A stretch of DNA of 64,000 bases. Source: Patellaria atrata CBS 101060. Taxonomy: Eukaryota > Ascomycota > Dothideomycetes > Patellariales > Patellariaceae. The stretch covers positions 124,001 to 188,000 of the forward strand of contig MU006104.1 of the NCBI GenBank assembly GCA_010093705.1. The letters are read 5' to 3'. The notes below the pieces were generated by a model. That model searched no databases. It was not told the origin of the DNA and saw nothing but the letters and a program-made list of their open reading frames with translations. Positions 24,438 to 35,411 of the stretch are shown in pieces. How positions within the stretch are numbered: position 1 is the stretch's first letter; every line of letters starts with the position of its first letter. The translations under genes were made by a program, and so were the position numbers.

Positions 24438-26541
24438 TTCTGCGGTTGGATGGTGTCGAAGACTATTTTGGATCTTGTCTAAGGCTTCAAAAGGGTTATC
24501 AGGTAGGTTGTTTGAAGAACTGGTGAACAATAGACTCGAGGAAGAAATCTTCTAGATTTAATACACTTTTACCCACCCTCAGTCTCCTCTAGGTATATCC
24601 TAATTCTGGCTAGAGCAAAGCAAAGTTCCACAACTCCTTCACCACTACCTCCAGGTAATGCTCCAGAACGATCTGAAAACCTTCCCGAATTGGCACACTC
24701 TTTTGGTTGCTCAAACCTGCACTTCTCCATTCCCCATACGACCACGCTCGGATGAGTTCTGCACATCAGCTTTCAGCTTCGACTCTCTTCCGCTGATAAA
24801 AATTGACTGAAATGGAATCTTCCCCAGTTACTCTCCCGAAGGAAGCACACAACAGGGATGCTAATAGTTTCCCACTGCACTGTGAGTATGCATGGAGACA
24901 AACTCCTTGATAATGGATAAAGGAGTTTAGGAGCAGGAGAATCTTTCCTTAACTACGGTAAGTTCGATGTGACCATTTCAGGAGCTTTTCCAAAAACGCA
25001 GTTCTTATCACGGTTGATCTTCAATGCGATGTTTTCTTTCATTCTCGAATAACATGGTACACTTAGGGCATGCGGCAAAATTGTGTGTGGCTGTCGGAAT
25101 ATTACCTCCAAGTCAGCACATAGAGGAACTACTGACAGGACAAGGTTCATCAGGCTACCTTTGTTATCTGGCACTACAAATTCCAACACTGCGACAAATC
25201 CATATATCTTACCAACAGGCACATCAGTTCAGCTGCACAGTAAGCCATATCTCTAGGGTTTTGTCAGTGGCGGGCCAAAAGGAGAAAGTACCTGGATTGA
25301 CCCGAATAATCGGTAGCGAAAATGCCGGAGTAAACGGAGGTACGGACTCAAATAAACTACCCAAATAGGACCAAGAACATTTGAAGCAAAAACCAAGGGC
25401 TCACTAAACTGCACCGCAATTATACAAAGATGCAATCGAGTATTACTTACACTTCTATTCTTATAAGGCGGTGAGAAAAGGTACTTATAAGTTTACTTAC
25501 ACTTTTGCAGGCGGTGAGCGTACGGCTGACAGCTCTAGTTCGTGTAGTTGGTCGACAGAATTAGGATCAAAGAACCCCCCCCTCTGTCTTTCGAATAAAA
25601 GACGAGTCGTTGTGGAACGTATTGACGTAAAATAAGACAAGTGATCTATACTAAGAATTTACCCTGTTACTCGCCTCATGCTCTCTGTCATGAAACCTGG
25701 AAAAGCCTTTCTAACCGTATGGCCTCAGGTAGCATTAGCTAATTTGTCAACAGTATATACGAATATCTGTATTGAACGATCATAATAAGTATCAAGACAC
25801 AAACGAGCCCCAAGGGATACGTTAGTGGGAATACAAAGAGTGTACTGTGAAGTATTGGCCAACTAGAATGATATGGACTGCGCATATTCCATATTAACCT
25901 AATCAGGGGCATACCAACGACATCACGCAGCGACGCGGCAATTGAAGGATCTCATTTTTTATCATCTCAAAGGTCACTCTGCAATATTTGACCACTTGGA
26001 GCAATGTTTCAACCTGTCTCTAAGGGTTCAGTGGTCGGTTGAAATGAGGATTGATCTGTTTTGTGAAAGCTCTATTTCATTTCACAGAATCAGGGATTTA
26101 TCAACTTGACATCATCACGCATATTTCCCCTTCTCAATATCTGTACCAATTTAAACGGAAGTTCTAGCCCAATATCATTTTGATTACTGTAACGTAATTT
26201 TTACTGAACCGTCCAGGTCTCATTCCGGGGTTGCAGTTCTATCCTGAACCTATCGAACCTAAACTGAAGGTAGAATGTTATTACATTTCATTCCTTGTCG
26301 TGAGTGGTAACCCCTGTCATTAGGGTACTTGCCGTGCATACGCTGGTTAGGAAAAGCTCGACCCCTTATAAGATCTTATGATTTTGATACTCAAGCAGGG
26401 CGCCGCTGAAGAGAGTAAGCTAGGGGTACCATGGAGGAGAACGAGGTACAAATATAACTTCTTAATTCAATCTCCTCCTTATGAACACTTTGTCATTTTT
26501 GTCTCCCTTGATATTGTCTTTCTAATCAACTCGGTTGCACT
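24438..26541. other. Divergent 2.1-kb spacer between OMT and A-T-R gene B
   Basis: The spacer should hold both promoters. It contains the CTCCCGAAGGAAG motif at 24833-24845, paired CGGAG boxes at 25326-25330 and 25335-25339, and an imperfect direct repeat (25443-25475 and 25492-25518) sharing TTACTTACACTT and GGCGGTGAG. A TTATAAG sequence lies near 26366. No gene is recognised apart from possible extra 5' coding sequence of the OMT near 24438-24560. Confidence 0.45.
24833..24845 (-). promoter_or_regulatory. CTCCCGAAGGAAG motif upstream of OMT
   Basis: It shares CTCCCGAAGGA with the palindrome upstream of A-T-R gene A, and lies at a similar distance (about 400 bp) from the 24437 start. It is a candidate regulator site (inference). 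Confidence 0.35.
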
Positions 26542-29500
26542 ATGTCTGAGGCGCCGGCACCGCGTGGAGACATTCCCAAAGTTTTCCAAGCTTCTTCAGC
26601 TTCTGCTAATCGTTTGATACATCTGATTCCAGACAAGCTAGCAAAGGCAGTCCCTGACCATGTTCTTTTCTCATACCCGAAGACTGCGAAACCTGAAGAT
26701 GGTTTCAAAGATGTGTCCAGCAAATGCTTCGCCAATGCTATTAACAGGGTCTGTTGGTACCTCACATCTGTATTTGGAGTCCCAAAGAACTTTAACTCCG
26801 TAGGCTACATGGGTCCCAGTAAGTGTATCATTATCATGCTCACACATCTTTCTTACACATTTCAGACGACATTAGATACTTCTTGCTTATGTTCGCAGCT
26901 ATAAAAGTTGGCTATAAGGTATGTTCTTTAGAAAGACGAGAAAATCATGTTTGACAACAAGCAGATGGTGTTTGTATCTCCTAGAAACAATCTTGAAGGC
27001 CATCTCAATGTACTCAAAGGATCTGACTGTCAGATCTTCTTGAAAGCTATTGGGACTAATGTTGATGACATCCTGGGAAAACTGAGCATGCGGACCGCTG
27101 TCATCCCTGAACTCGAGGAACTTTTAGATACCACTGAGGTCGATATTTATCCTTACACCAAAACGTTCGAAGAAGCTCGCATGGATCCCTGCCTGGTGCT
27201 CCACACCACCGGATCAACCGGGCTACCAAAACCAATTACCTGGAAAGTGGGAATATTGAGCACATATGAAGCTTGGAGAACCATACCACATGTCGACGGT
27301 TATGTACCCACAACTGAGATTTATCAACAGTCACGCAGAGCATATACCTCGATGCCACTTTTTCACACTAGTGGCCTGAATGCTGGTATTACCTGGGCTT
27401 TGTTGCTTGGTGTGACACTGGTGTATGGTGCACCTCATGTAGTGCCGAATGCAGCATATGCAGACGAGATGCATAAGTATGCAGGGGTAGATGTATCAAT
27501 GGGAGCGCCTTCTATATACGAAGAGTTAAGCCGTGACCCTGGGTCTCTAGAACGTATCAATAGATTTCATTATGTTGTTGCGAGTGGAGGTACGTATTTG
27601 GTCGCCCCTAAAGAGCGTAGCACTTACTTCATACAGCACCTCTGTCACAAAAAGCTGGTGCTCTCATCTCCAAGCATACGAGGATTATATCAAACCTAGG
27701 AGCAACGGAGACAGCGTGCCTGCAAAGACTTGCACCATCCATCAATGATTGGGCATACTTCTACTGGCACCCTACACATTCTGGAATCGAGATGCGAGAG
27801 ACTGTCGATGGGCTCTATGAGTTATTCTTGGTGAAAGATCCTAAACTTGGACTCTACCAAGGGGTCTTCAATACCTTTCCACACATCCATGAATGGTCAA
27901 TGAACGATTTATATTCAAGGCATCCGGATCCAACAAAACATTTCCTGTACATGTATAAAGGCCGTAAAGACGACGTAATCGTGCTGAGCAACGGTGAGAA
28001 AATAGCCCCTGCATTGGTGGAAGCAACACTCATGAGCCACCCGCTCATAAAAGGGGCGATGGTCGTCGGCAGAGGTAAATTTCAGCCCGCCGCTCTCATC
28101 GATCTCAATGTAGATCCGCCCAAGGGTCAAAAGGAGCGGCACCAGATGGTGCAGAAATTGCAAACAGTCATTTTAGAAGCTAATGAGCACGCTCCTGCTC
28201 ACGGTAAATTGGACCAATATCACATTCTTTTCGCAAATCCAAATAAGCCAATGTACTATCTTGGTCAAGGCAAGATTCAGAGGTACAAAACTCATAAGGT
28301 CTACGAAAAAGACATTGAAAATCTGTACAAGAGTGCAGAAGAAGCCAGCGAGCAATTTGGACTTTCCAATCTTCCTGTACTAGACTTTACAAGTAAAGTT
28401 TCCATTATTCAGTGGCTTCATTTGTTGCTCGCAGAAGTCTCCAGCATAAAGGCCCTCGATTCAGAGCAAGATATGTTCGAAGCAGGACTTGACTCCCTCC
28501 AAGTCATTCGGATGGCACGAGAACTACGATTCCAGGCTAGAAGAGCTGGACTTGAAAGGTCTTTGAGTGAGGAACTTCGCCAGGCCACAATCTACGCTCA
28601 TCCCACCTTAAATCAGCTTGCTGTGTATCTCCTCCGCCAGGGTCAAGCGAAGATAATTCAGAACTGTCAGACTAAGATTATACCCGATACTGAGACTGGA
28701 AAGCTTGTTAGTGAATCACCAATTAGGGTTGACGAGCCCCTGAATCCTTTAGATATGGAGTCCATCCTCCAAATTTACGGCAAGGACCTCCCACGCTCCA
28801 CGCAACAGTCTTCCCCTTCCCCAACAAATAATATGACTGTCGCCTTGACGGGTAGTACTGGCTCTCTGGGATCCTATATACTCGACACTCTCTATGAAGA
28901 CCCAAGAGTATCCCGTATTATCTGTCTGAATCGGAACCCCAATGCTACGGAGAGACACCGGGATATCAGCCTCAAGCGTGGTTTTAGTCCAATTAGTCCG
29001 AAACGTGTAGAATTCCTTCATTCGGATCTTTCACAACCGCAGCTCGGCTTGGAGACATCTGTGTATAGCCGTCTGTTAAGCACGGTAACGCACATAATCC
29101 GTAAGTTGGACATTTCTTTGTACAAGTAATCCTTAACTAACACTAGGAGTATAGACAACCAATGGCCGGTGAATTTTAATTGGACTCTTGCTTCGTTTGA
29201 GCCCTATATACGTGGTGTCCGCAATCTCATCCACTTTTCTTACGCCTCAACGCACAAGAGTTTCATCCTCTTTATATCAAGCGTTTCTGCCGTTGGAGCT
29301 TGGAAGGGTCATGGGTATGTCCCTGAGGAACCTATCTATGACCTGAATGTAGCGAGCAACATGGGCTACGGCCAGTCGAAGCTCATATCGGAGTGTATGC
29401 TTGACCGAGCTGCAGCAATCTCAGGTGTGCGATCGGCATGCTGTAGAGTCGGTATTGTTGCTGGACCAGTCGACAAGAAGCTGGGCATGTGGAATAAGCA

Positions 29501-30251
29501 TGAATATATCCCTTCAGTACGTCCTGATTCCACATCGGGCATATATCCGACCTAACCACTCTAGATCTTCATCTCTTCCGCACATCTTGGTCTCTTCCCT
29601 TCGACGTTTCCCTCCCGCGACCGGATCGACTGGCTCCCCGTGGACAAGCTCTCGAAAATTCTCCTCGAAATTCTCATCTCTACCTGTGACGAAGGTAAAC
29701 CTAAGACGTCTAGCACTCCAGACGCACTTACCGGTCCAATTCCCCTCGCAAAAAGACGATTGCACCACCTTACCACAAACAGTACACCGAACCTAACCCC
29801 CACCCCCTCCATCTCCTCCTCTCCCACCACCACACCAGCAGCGTCCCGCTCACCGTCCCCTCCCTTATCCACCCCAATAACCGAAACCAGTGAAACCAAC
29901 CCCCGCCCAGGAACCGAGATGTACCACCTCATCAACCCCACGACCACGATCTGGCCCTTCCTTGTGCCGTCGGTACTCAAGAACTACTCTTCCGGCAAGA
30001 CCATCCGCGCTGTACCCATCGACGACTGGGTCGAGGCCTTAGCTCACAGCGCAGAAAGGTATGTGGACCCTGAGCGAAACCCTGCCGTTAAGCTGGTGGA
30101 TTTTTACCATGAGGCGGCGAAGCAGGGGAGGGGGGCGAGGATGTTGGCTACGGGTAAGGCGGAGAGGGCGAGTAGGACGCTGGGGAGGGTGGGGAGCGTA
30201 AGTGAGGAGTGGGTGGGGCGATGGATGGAGCAGTGGGGTTTGAAGGAGTAG
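26542..30251 (+). CDS. NRPS-like carboxylate reductase B (A-T-R domains)
   Basis: Six exons (26542-26818, 26866-26918, 26965-27589, 27637-29100, 29155-29516, 29565-30251) encode 1155 aa with all junctions in phase. The adenylation domain has HTTGSTGLPKP (about 190-200), NLGATETACLQ, MYKGRKDDVIVLSNGEK and the catalytic-lysine region YLGQGKIQRYKTHK. The thiolation motif is DMFEAGLDSLQVIRM, with serine near 605. The reductase domain starts at LTGSTGSLGSY (about 723) and keeps the active-site GYGQSK. It is clearly homologous to reductase A but divergent, so probably not a recent copy. It is about 110 residues longer, largely from a Ser/Thr/Pro-rich insert at about 969-1045 inside the reductase domain. 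Likely role: ATP- and NADPH-dependent reduction of a second acid, or a later acid in the same route (inference). Confidence 0.95.
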
Positions 30252-31544
30252 ATGTGGATAAATGTGTCGAGATGTAGATCATTGATGGTTGGGTAAGTAG
30301 CTAAGTATGTAGTTTAGGTTTCAGTATGGTTGATATATAGCGAAGTGTGTATCTCTTTGGTTGTTAGCTAATATCGGTCTCATTCGAAATTCAATCTTCC
30401 GTTCGTTATTGATTTGCGTACTCAATTAGTAATAATAAAATGATGAGAAAGTAATACTAAACTTCTCGATCATGCCTTAATTATAGCTTTCAATTTATAA
30501 ATACCACTTATCTAGTAGTAAAAGAGCAAAAAAAAGAAATAAAAAAAACAAAAAGAACTCTCCCCAGGAGGGGAGTCAAGTGAACCCTATTAATAGGATT
30601 TAAACTTGAGTAATATTCCAATATTAAGCCATGGGCTGGCGGGACTCGAACTGTGGTTATTGGATCGAGAATACATACCTAAGGTTGTCCTACTGCACCG
30701 TGGCGGAATGAGGATTTTTGCTGTTTTAAGAAAGTATAAGCTACGTGTTTCATTCCAGATTAGGAAGTGGAATGTGACCTGGGAAACTGCGTGGAGTGAC
30801 GTTACTGGTTTGCAAAAGTCCGTTTGTCATGGAGGTAATGACTAATTGTGAGGTATCATTTTTGATGTCTATTCTGTCTGTGATACTTTTACAATCCTAT
30901 TGGCACACAACTCTACAGCTCCCTCATCCACGAGAATTAAATCATAGAAAAAGAGGCCGAAGATGAAAGTCCAACCTATAATTTCAATTTTCTCTCCTAG
31001 CTATTCCCACCATCAATAACATCCCATTCACTATTCTGATCTTTCATCAGCGTGGTACAACTGAAAATCGTTCAATTAAAGCCTTCTCTATTACGTCTAA
31101 GCGCTTCTCGGAGACCTTCGCCATAGCCCCTTTTATCGAGTAAAAGAACAAACTGATAAGAAATTCAGAAGGACCAAATCGAACCCCTCACAGTTGAAGG
31201 GAATGGAATATAGGACGATGAATTGGGAATACATCTTCACAACATAACTGTTGGTCGGATGGGTGAGACAGCGGATCAAGGGCCGGGTTTAACATGATTG
31301 AGAGGCGTTTTCAGTGATGTTTCTTCATAAATGAAGTTCGTAGCTCTGAGAATTATACAATCGCCATAATAGTACATACTTGACTTCTTCTCTGAACGCG
31401 AGCTATACAATTCGCATTACCCCTGAAGTCACATACTCGCATTGTGTAACCGGCGAATTATGCTGAGAACGGGACTTGAAACATCCCCATGATAGACTAC
31501 GGACCCTGAAATTGTTTTCAAAATACCCGAGCCGTCAAATTTCA
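30252..31544. other. Boundary spacer between cluster and housekeeping block
   Basis: In 1.3 kb between the A-T-R gene B and ALG12 3' ends no gene is recognised. It contains an A-rich run (30522-30556), a short CTCCCC/GGGGAG hairpin near 30560-30577 and a minus-strand tRNA B-box-like sequence near 30640-30655. It probably holds the right cluster edge. Confidence 0.45.
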
Positions 31545-33317
31545 TCAAGTCCCTGGATTAGCTTCCGAGTATATCCTTTGTCTCTTCATAATCATGATTT
31601 TAGGTTCCATCCTTACGCTCACCCACCAGCCACCTGCCATCGGTCTACACCATCTTTCCAAATTCTTCAACCATATTACCCAACCTTTCTGCTCCTCAGG
31701 ACTCGATATCTTCGCCAGTCCCTCCTCAACCGCTTCCTCGACTCCACCACCCCCACTTCCACCTGGCTTCATCACCTCAACGCCAGCAAAACCCCACACC
31801 ACATCCACAATCTCCCACTTCCCTATCACCTTCTCCGGTCTCTCTGCTAGCGCATAGTCGAAAGTCTGCCAGAAATTTGGATCTAGCAACTTCTCCTGAT
31901 CCTCGGTTTTGTCATGCTTCCAGACGCTGTGGCTCAACCCTTCAGCATTCTGATCATCCGCCGGATCGTATAATTCAAGAAAACGGGTGACACCTGTTTG
32001 ACACGCCAAGTTATCAAGGTGCGCAGACAAGCGGCCCGTATAGTAATCCTTGGCTGCTATGTCGTGGAGACGGACTAGAGCTTCGGCGCCCGAGTAGTTT
32101 AGACTGGATATTAGGAGGAGAACCGTGCTTATCGCGAAGGAGAAGACGATACTTCCTACTAATCCAAGAGAAAGGATGCGGTGGAGGAGGGTTTTGGATC
32201 GTCGGTCCCAAATCCAGGCAAAGCTGCTCGCGGCCACAGCTGTCAGCGCTGGGATGATGTAGATTATGAAACGCCATTCCTTGTGTGGGAGGATAGAGTA
32301 GACGCCTACAAATATGAGAGATGGGGCGATAAGTGTTAAACTTTGGGACCGGGTGCTCAGGTTGAGGAGTGAGAAGGGAATGAGAATTAGGGAAAGGGGG
32401 TTTAGAAGGAGACGAGGTATAGCATTGAGGAAGTAGAAGTAGAATGGAGATGTTCCCCAGTCTGATGATCTCCCGAGGATGGTGTTATAGTAGAACCCGA
32501 CGAACTCAGGCCATAAAAAGGGCTTTTGCCAGAAGTAAGAGTCAATAGGGATGGTAACAAAGACGGCAACGGTGGCGCTTTTCAGCCCGGCTACAACAAC
32601 TTCACCAATGGATATTTTTCCGCGAAGAAGCAGAACAAGTACCACCGCGGCGAGGAAAATGGCAAGCTCAGATCGAAAGATGACGCCCGCGATTGTCAGG
32701 AGATAGATACTCAATCGGACCTGCTTCATAGCTTGAGGATTCGCAGGGGGGATGGTTTGGCTTAGGAGCAAGCTACGAAGGGCGAAAGTACTCAGTCCGA
32801 ATGCAAACATGTTTGGTAGCGTCCGAGATGCATAGTAAACCACGTGAAACTGACTCGCCTGGAGCAAGATGTACCAGTGTCGGGTCGTTTTACCATACGC
32901 CTTCTCTACCGCGTTGCTGAATGATCCCAGGGCAATGGCGTTGAAGCTTCCCAAGGTAGCTCGTGCTTAGAATTTATCAGAATTGACTCAGTACCAAATG
33001 ATGGGGCTCAGAGAATGCTTACCGATAAACTGTAGTCTCCAGGACGCAACAGCCCATGCTGGCCATATCGGTATCTTGGAAATGCCAGCGAGAATCAACG
33101 AGCCCACGAAAGTCCTTGGAACAGAACCGGGAAAAGAGGAGTGATCATACTGGGAAATAAGAGTTTGGTTGACATTCTTTATAGGAATTCCAAATGCAGA
33201 AATATCATGAATTGCTTGGATATTGAATGATTCTTCAACTTTGGTATAAGGAGCACAGGCAAGGTGGACTAAAATAACAACTTGTAACGTAATATTTGTG
33301 AACTCTATCCACACCAT
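31545..33317 (-). CDS. ALG12: Dol-P-Man:Man7GlcNAc2-PP-Dol alpha-1,6-mannosyltransferase
   Basis: Two exons, 33317-33023 and 32965-31545 (57-nt intron), give 571 aa of the GT22 family. The N-terminal luminal loop has the conserved [18 protein letters not shown] and [11 protein letters not shown]. The join at the intron gives [17 protein letters not shown], as in ALG12 orthologues. [18 protein letters not shown] is the HKExRF-type motif that ends the membrane core; many hydrophobic helices lie in between. The protein acts in the ER membrane, adding the eighth mannose (alpha-1,6) to the lipid-linked N-glycan precursor. The C-terminal tail has a Gly-rich segment ([11 protein letters not shown]). 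It is divergent from PFA4 with about 215 bp between start codons. Confidence 0.93.
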
Positions 33318-33532
33318 TAGCCGTCTTCTAATCAGATGAAAAGCCCGAACTTGTTTTACTTTCTGTTATAACCCATATTTTCCCTAGTAAATCGTTCATG
33401 ATGTAAGTCTCAAATATTTCGATTGATGCTTCAGTCCTCTCTCTTATGTTAGTCCCTTTGAGGTCATCGCCAAGGGACCGTCATCTCGCCTCGAGACTTC
33501 GACGTTCACCTCGACGCGTTTAACTTAGAAAG
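33318..33532. promoter_or_regulatory. Shared divergent promoter ALG12/PFA4
   Basis: Only 215 bp separate the two start codons, so both genes must use overlapping promoter and 5' leader sequence. No specific site was recognised. Confidence 0.6.
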
Positions 33533-35097
33533 ATGCAACAACTCCCATCTCTCTCATCTATTGCGGTCCCCTCTGTATTGCTTTTAATATTTTTCCTATC
33601 TTATAGCTCCCAATATCTTTTTTTGAGCCTCGAACCAGGTCCTCTAAAAAAGCATGAGTTAATCCGCTTCAATGTGCTCCTAATATGCCTCCATATATGT
33701 TATCTGCGGTCATGGTTTACCGATCCCGGGCGTGTTCCCAAAAGCTGGAAACCGGCTACCAAATCAAGCAAAAAGTCTGATTCCGCAGGGAACTATATAA
33801 TCTCCAGCAAGCCTCGACAGCGATGGTGTGGGAAGTGTAATGCCGGAAAGCCTCCACGGGCTCACCACTGCAAAGTGTGTCAGAGGTATATCACCGAATA
33901 TCATGCTATCTTAGTATACATAGACTGAACATAAAAGATGTGTTCCCAAAATGGATCATCATTGTCCGTGGACTGCAAATTGTGTTTCCCATATCACGTT
34001 CCCCCACTTCCTCCGCTTCATATTCTATGCGGTAGTTTCAATGCTGTACTTGGAGTACTTCCTTTACGTCCGAGCAAGGATAGTATGGAATAAGAGACAT
34101 ATGCCCAGCGTGAGTAGCATTTCTGTGACAGGAATAGAAATCAATCTGAGCTGTGCTAATGTATGCATAGTACTATGGTCCCTCTGTCCACCAGCTCGTG
34201 CACTTGTTCGTCCTCGTTGTCGTTAATTCTCTCACCCTCTTCGCTCTATTTATAACATTGATTCGCGTGGTTTGGTCCTGGAGCGTAAACATTACAACAA
34301 TCGAAGGTTGGGAGATCGAGAGACATGAAGCTCTTTTGAGACGAGCACGTACGCTTGGGGGATACCTTGACGGGCCGAACGGTGCCCATATAAGAATAGT
34401 CAAGCAAGAATTTCCATATGATATTGGCATATGGTCGAACTTAAAGCAGGGCATGGGGACTGGAAATGTATACCTGGAGCTTCCTATACGCTCCTCACTG
34501 ACTAGAGAATTACTAACATTTCTAAGATACTAGCCTGGTTATGGCCATTATCGAGATCAAGTTCGGTTGAGACTGGCTTGGAGTTCGAAGAGAACGGATT
34601 TGAAGGTGACACAATTACTGACGACCCTGCATCAAGCATTTATTAATGGCGTGCTAGATCCTTCGGTATCTTGGCCTCCTCCTGACCCTGACCGTATTTC
34701 ACGAGCCACGAGGATTTCGGAACAGGACATGGCGTTCACTTATGGTCGAAAGTACGACGGTAACTATGACGAGAAGGAAACTTTCCGCAAACGTCAAGAA
34801 GAGGATTACAAACGTTGGAGTGAGACATCCTCTGGATTTCAGCGCAGACGGCCATTTCATCAGAGATATGATGTTTTTGGAACTTATAAAGAGAACCCAG
34901 ATGAGCAGACTGATGAAGATAAGAGATCAGAAACGGGTGAAGAAGGCTGGCGAAACTGGGAAGGGGAAAGGTTAGGAGATTTTGGGGTCGATGAAGAAGT
35001 TGAATTTTACGACGAAAAGGGGCCAGGAGATGCTGAAGACGACGATATTCCCCTAAGTGAGTTGATCAGACGAAAGAAATTACAGGGCCAGCCATGA
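33533..35097 (+). CDS. PFA4: Palmitoyltransferase, DHHC family (PFA4-like)
   Basis: Five exons (33533-33885, 33938-34109, 34171-34467, 34527-34605, 34658-35097) encode 446 aa. Two N-terminal membrane helices precede the cysteine-rich domain: [32 protein letters not shown] is split across intron 1, with the catalytic DHHC cysteine intact. Two further helices follow (FIFYAVVSMLYLEYFLYV and VLVVVNSLTLFALFITLI). The cytosolic tail has WPPPDPDRI and ends in an acidic segment with DIPLSELIRRKK, as seen in fungal PFA4. The enzyme S-palmitoylates proteins at the ER; yeast Pfa4 acts on chitin synthase Chs3. It shares a promoter region with ALG12. Confidence 0.93.
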
Positions 35098-35411
35098 GGA
35101 GCTGAGGAATTACCCCGCGATTGTTCCAGCTATCTTTAGGGATACCAATGTTGGAATCCGTTTCGTATACATGCAGATAACTCGATGAATCACAACACTT
35201 ATTCTTATCCAAACTTTGCGTTATCGGAGCTGCCATACTACGCATTCCCGATCCCGTCCTATTGTACTCCGATTTCGGCAGATGTTAACATCTATTTTGA
35301 AAGGATATATAGTTTCTAATTCACTATATGTGTAGGTGCCGGTTCGAGTGATCTACATTCTTTACAAGTCTACTAATCGACCAAAAAACGAGATATACAC
35401 TGCATGCAAAG
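35098..35411. other. Short intergenic spacer
   Basis: About 310 bp between PFA4 and the methyltransferase gene; nothing beyond UTR and promoter sequence was recognised. Confidence 0.5.

Noticed and set aside
30640-30720. A functional tRNA gene on the minus strand
   Set aside because: A B-box-like sequence and CCA-like end are present, but the T stem does not pair and no matching acceptor strand was found.
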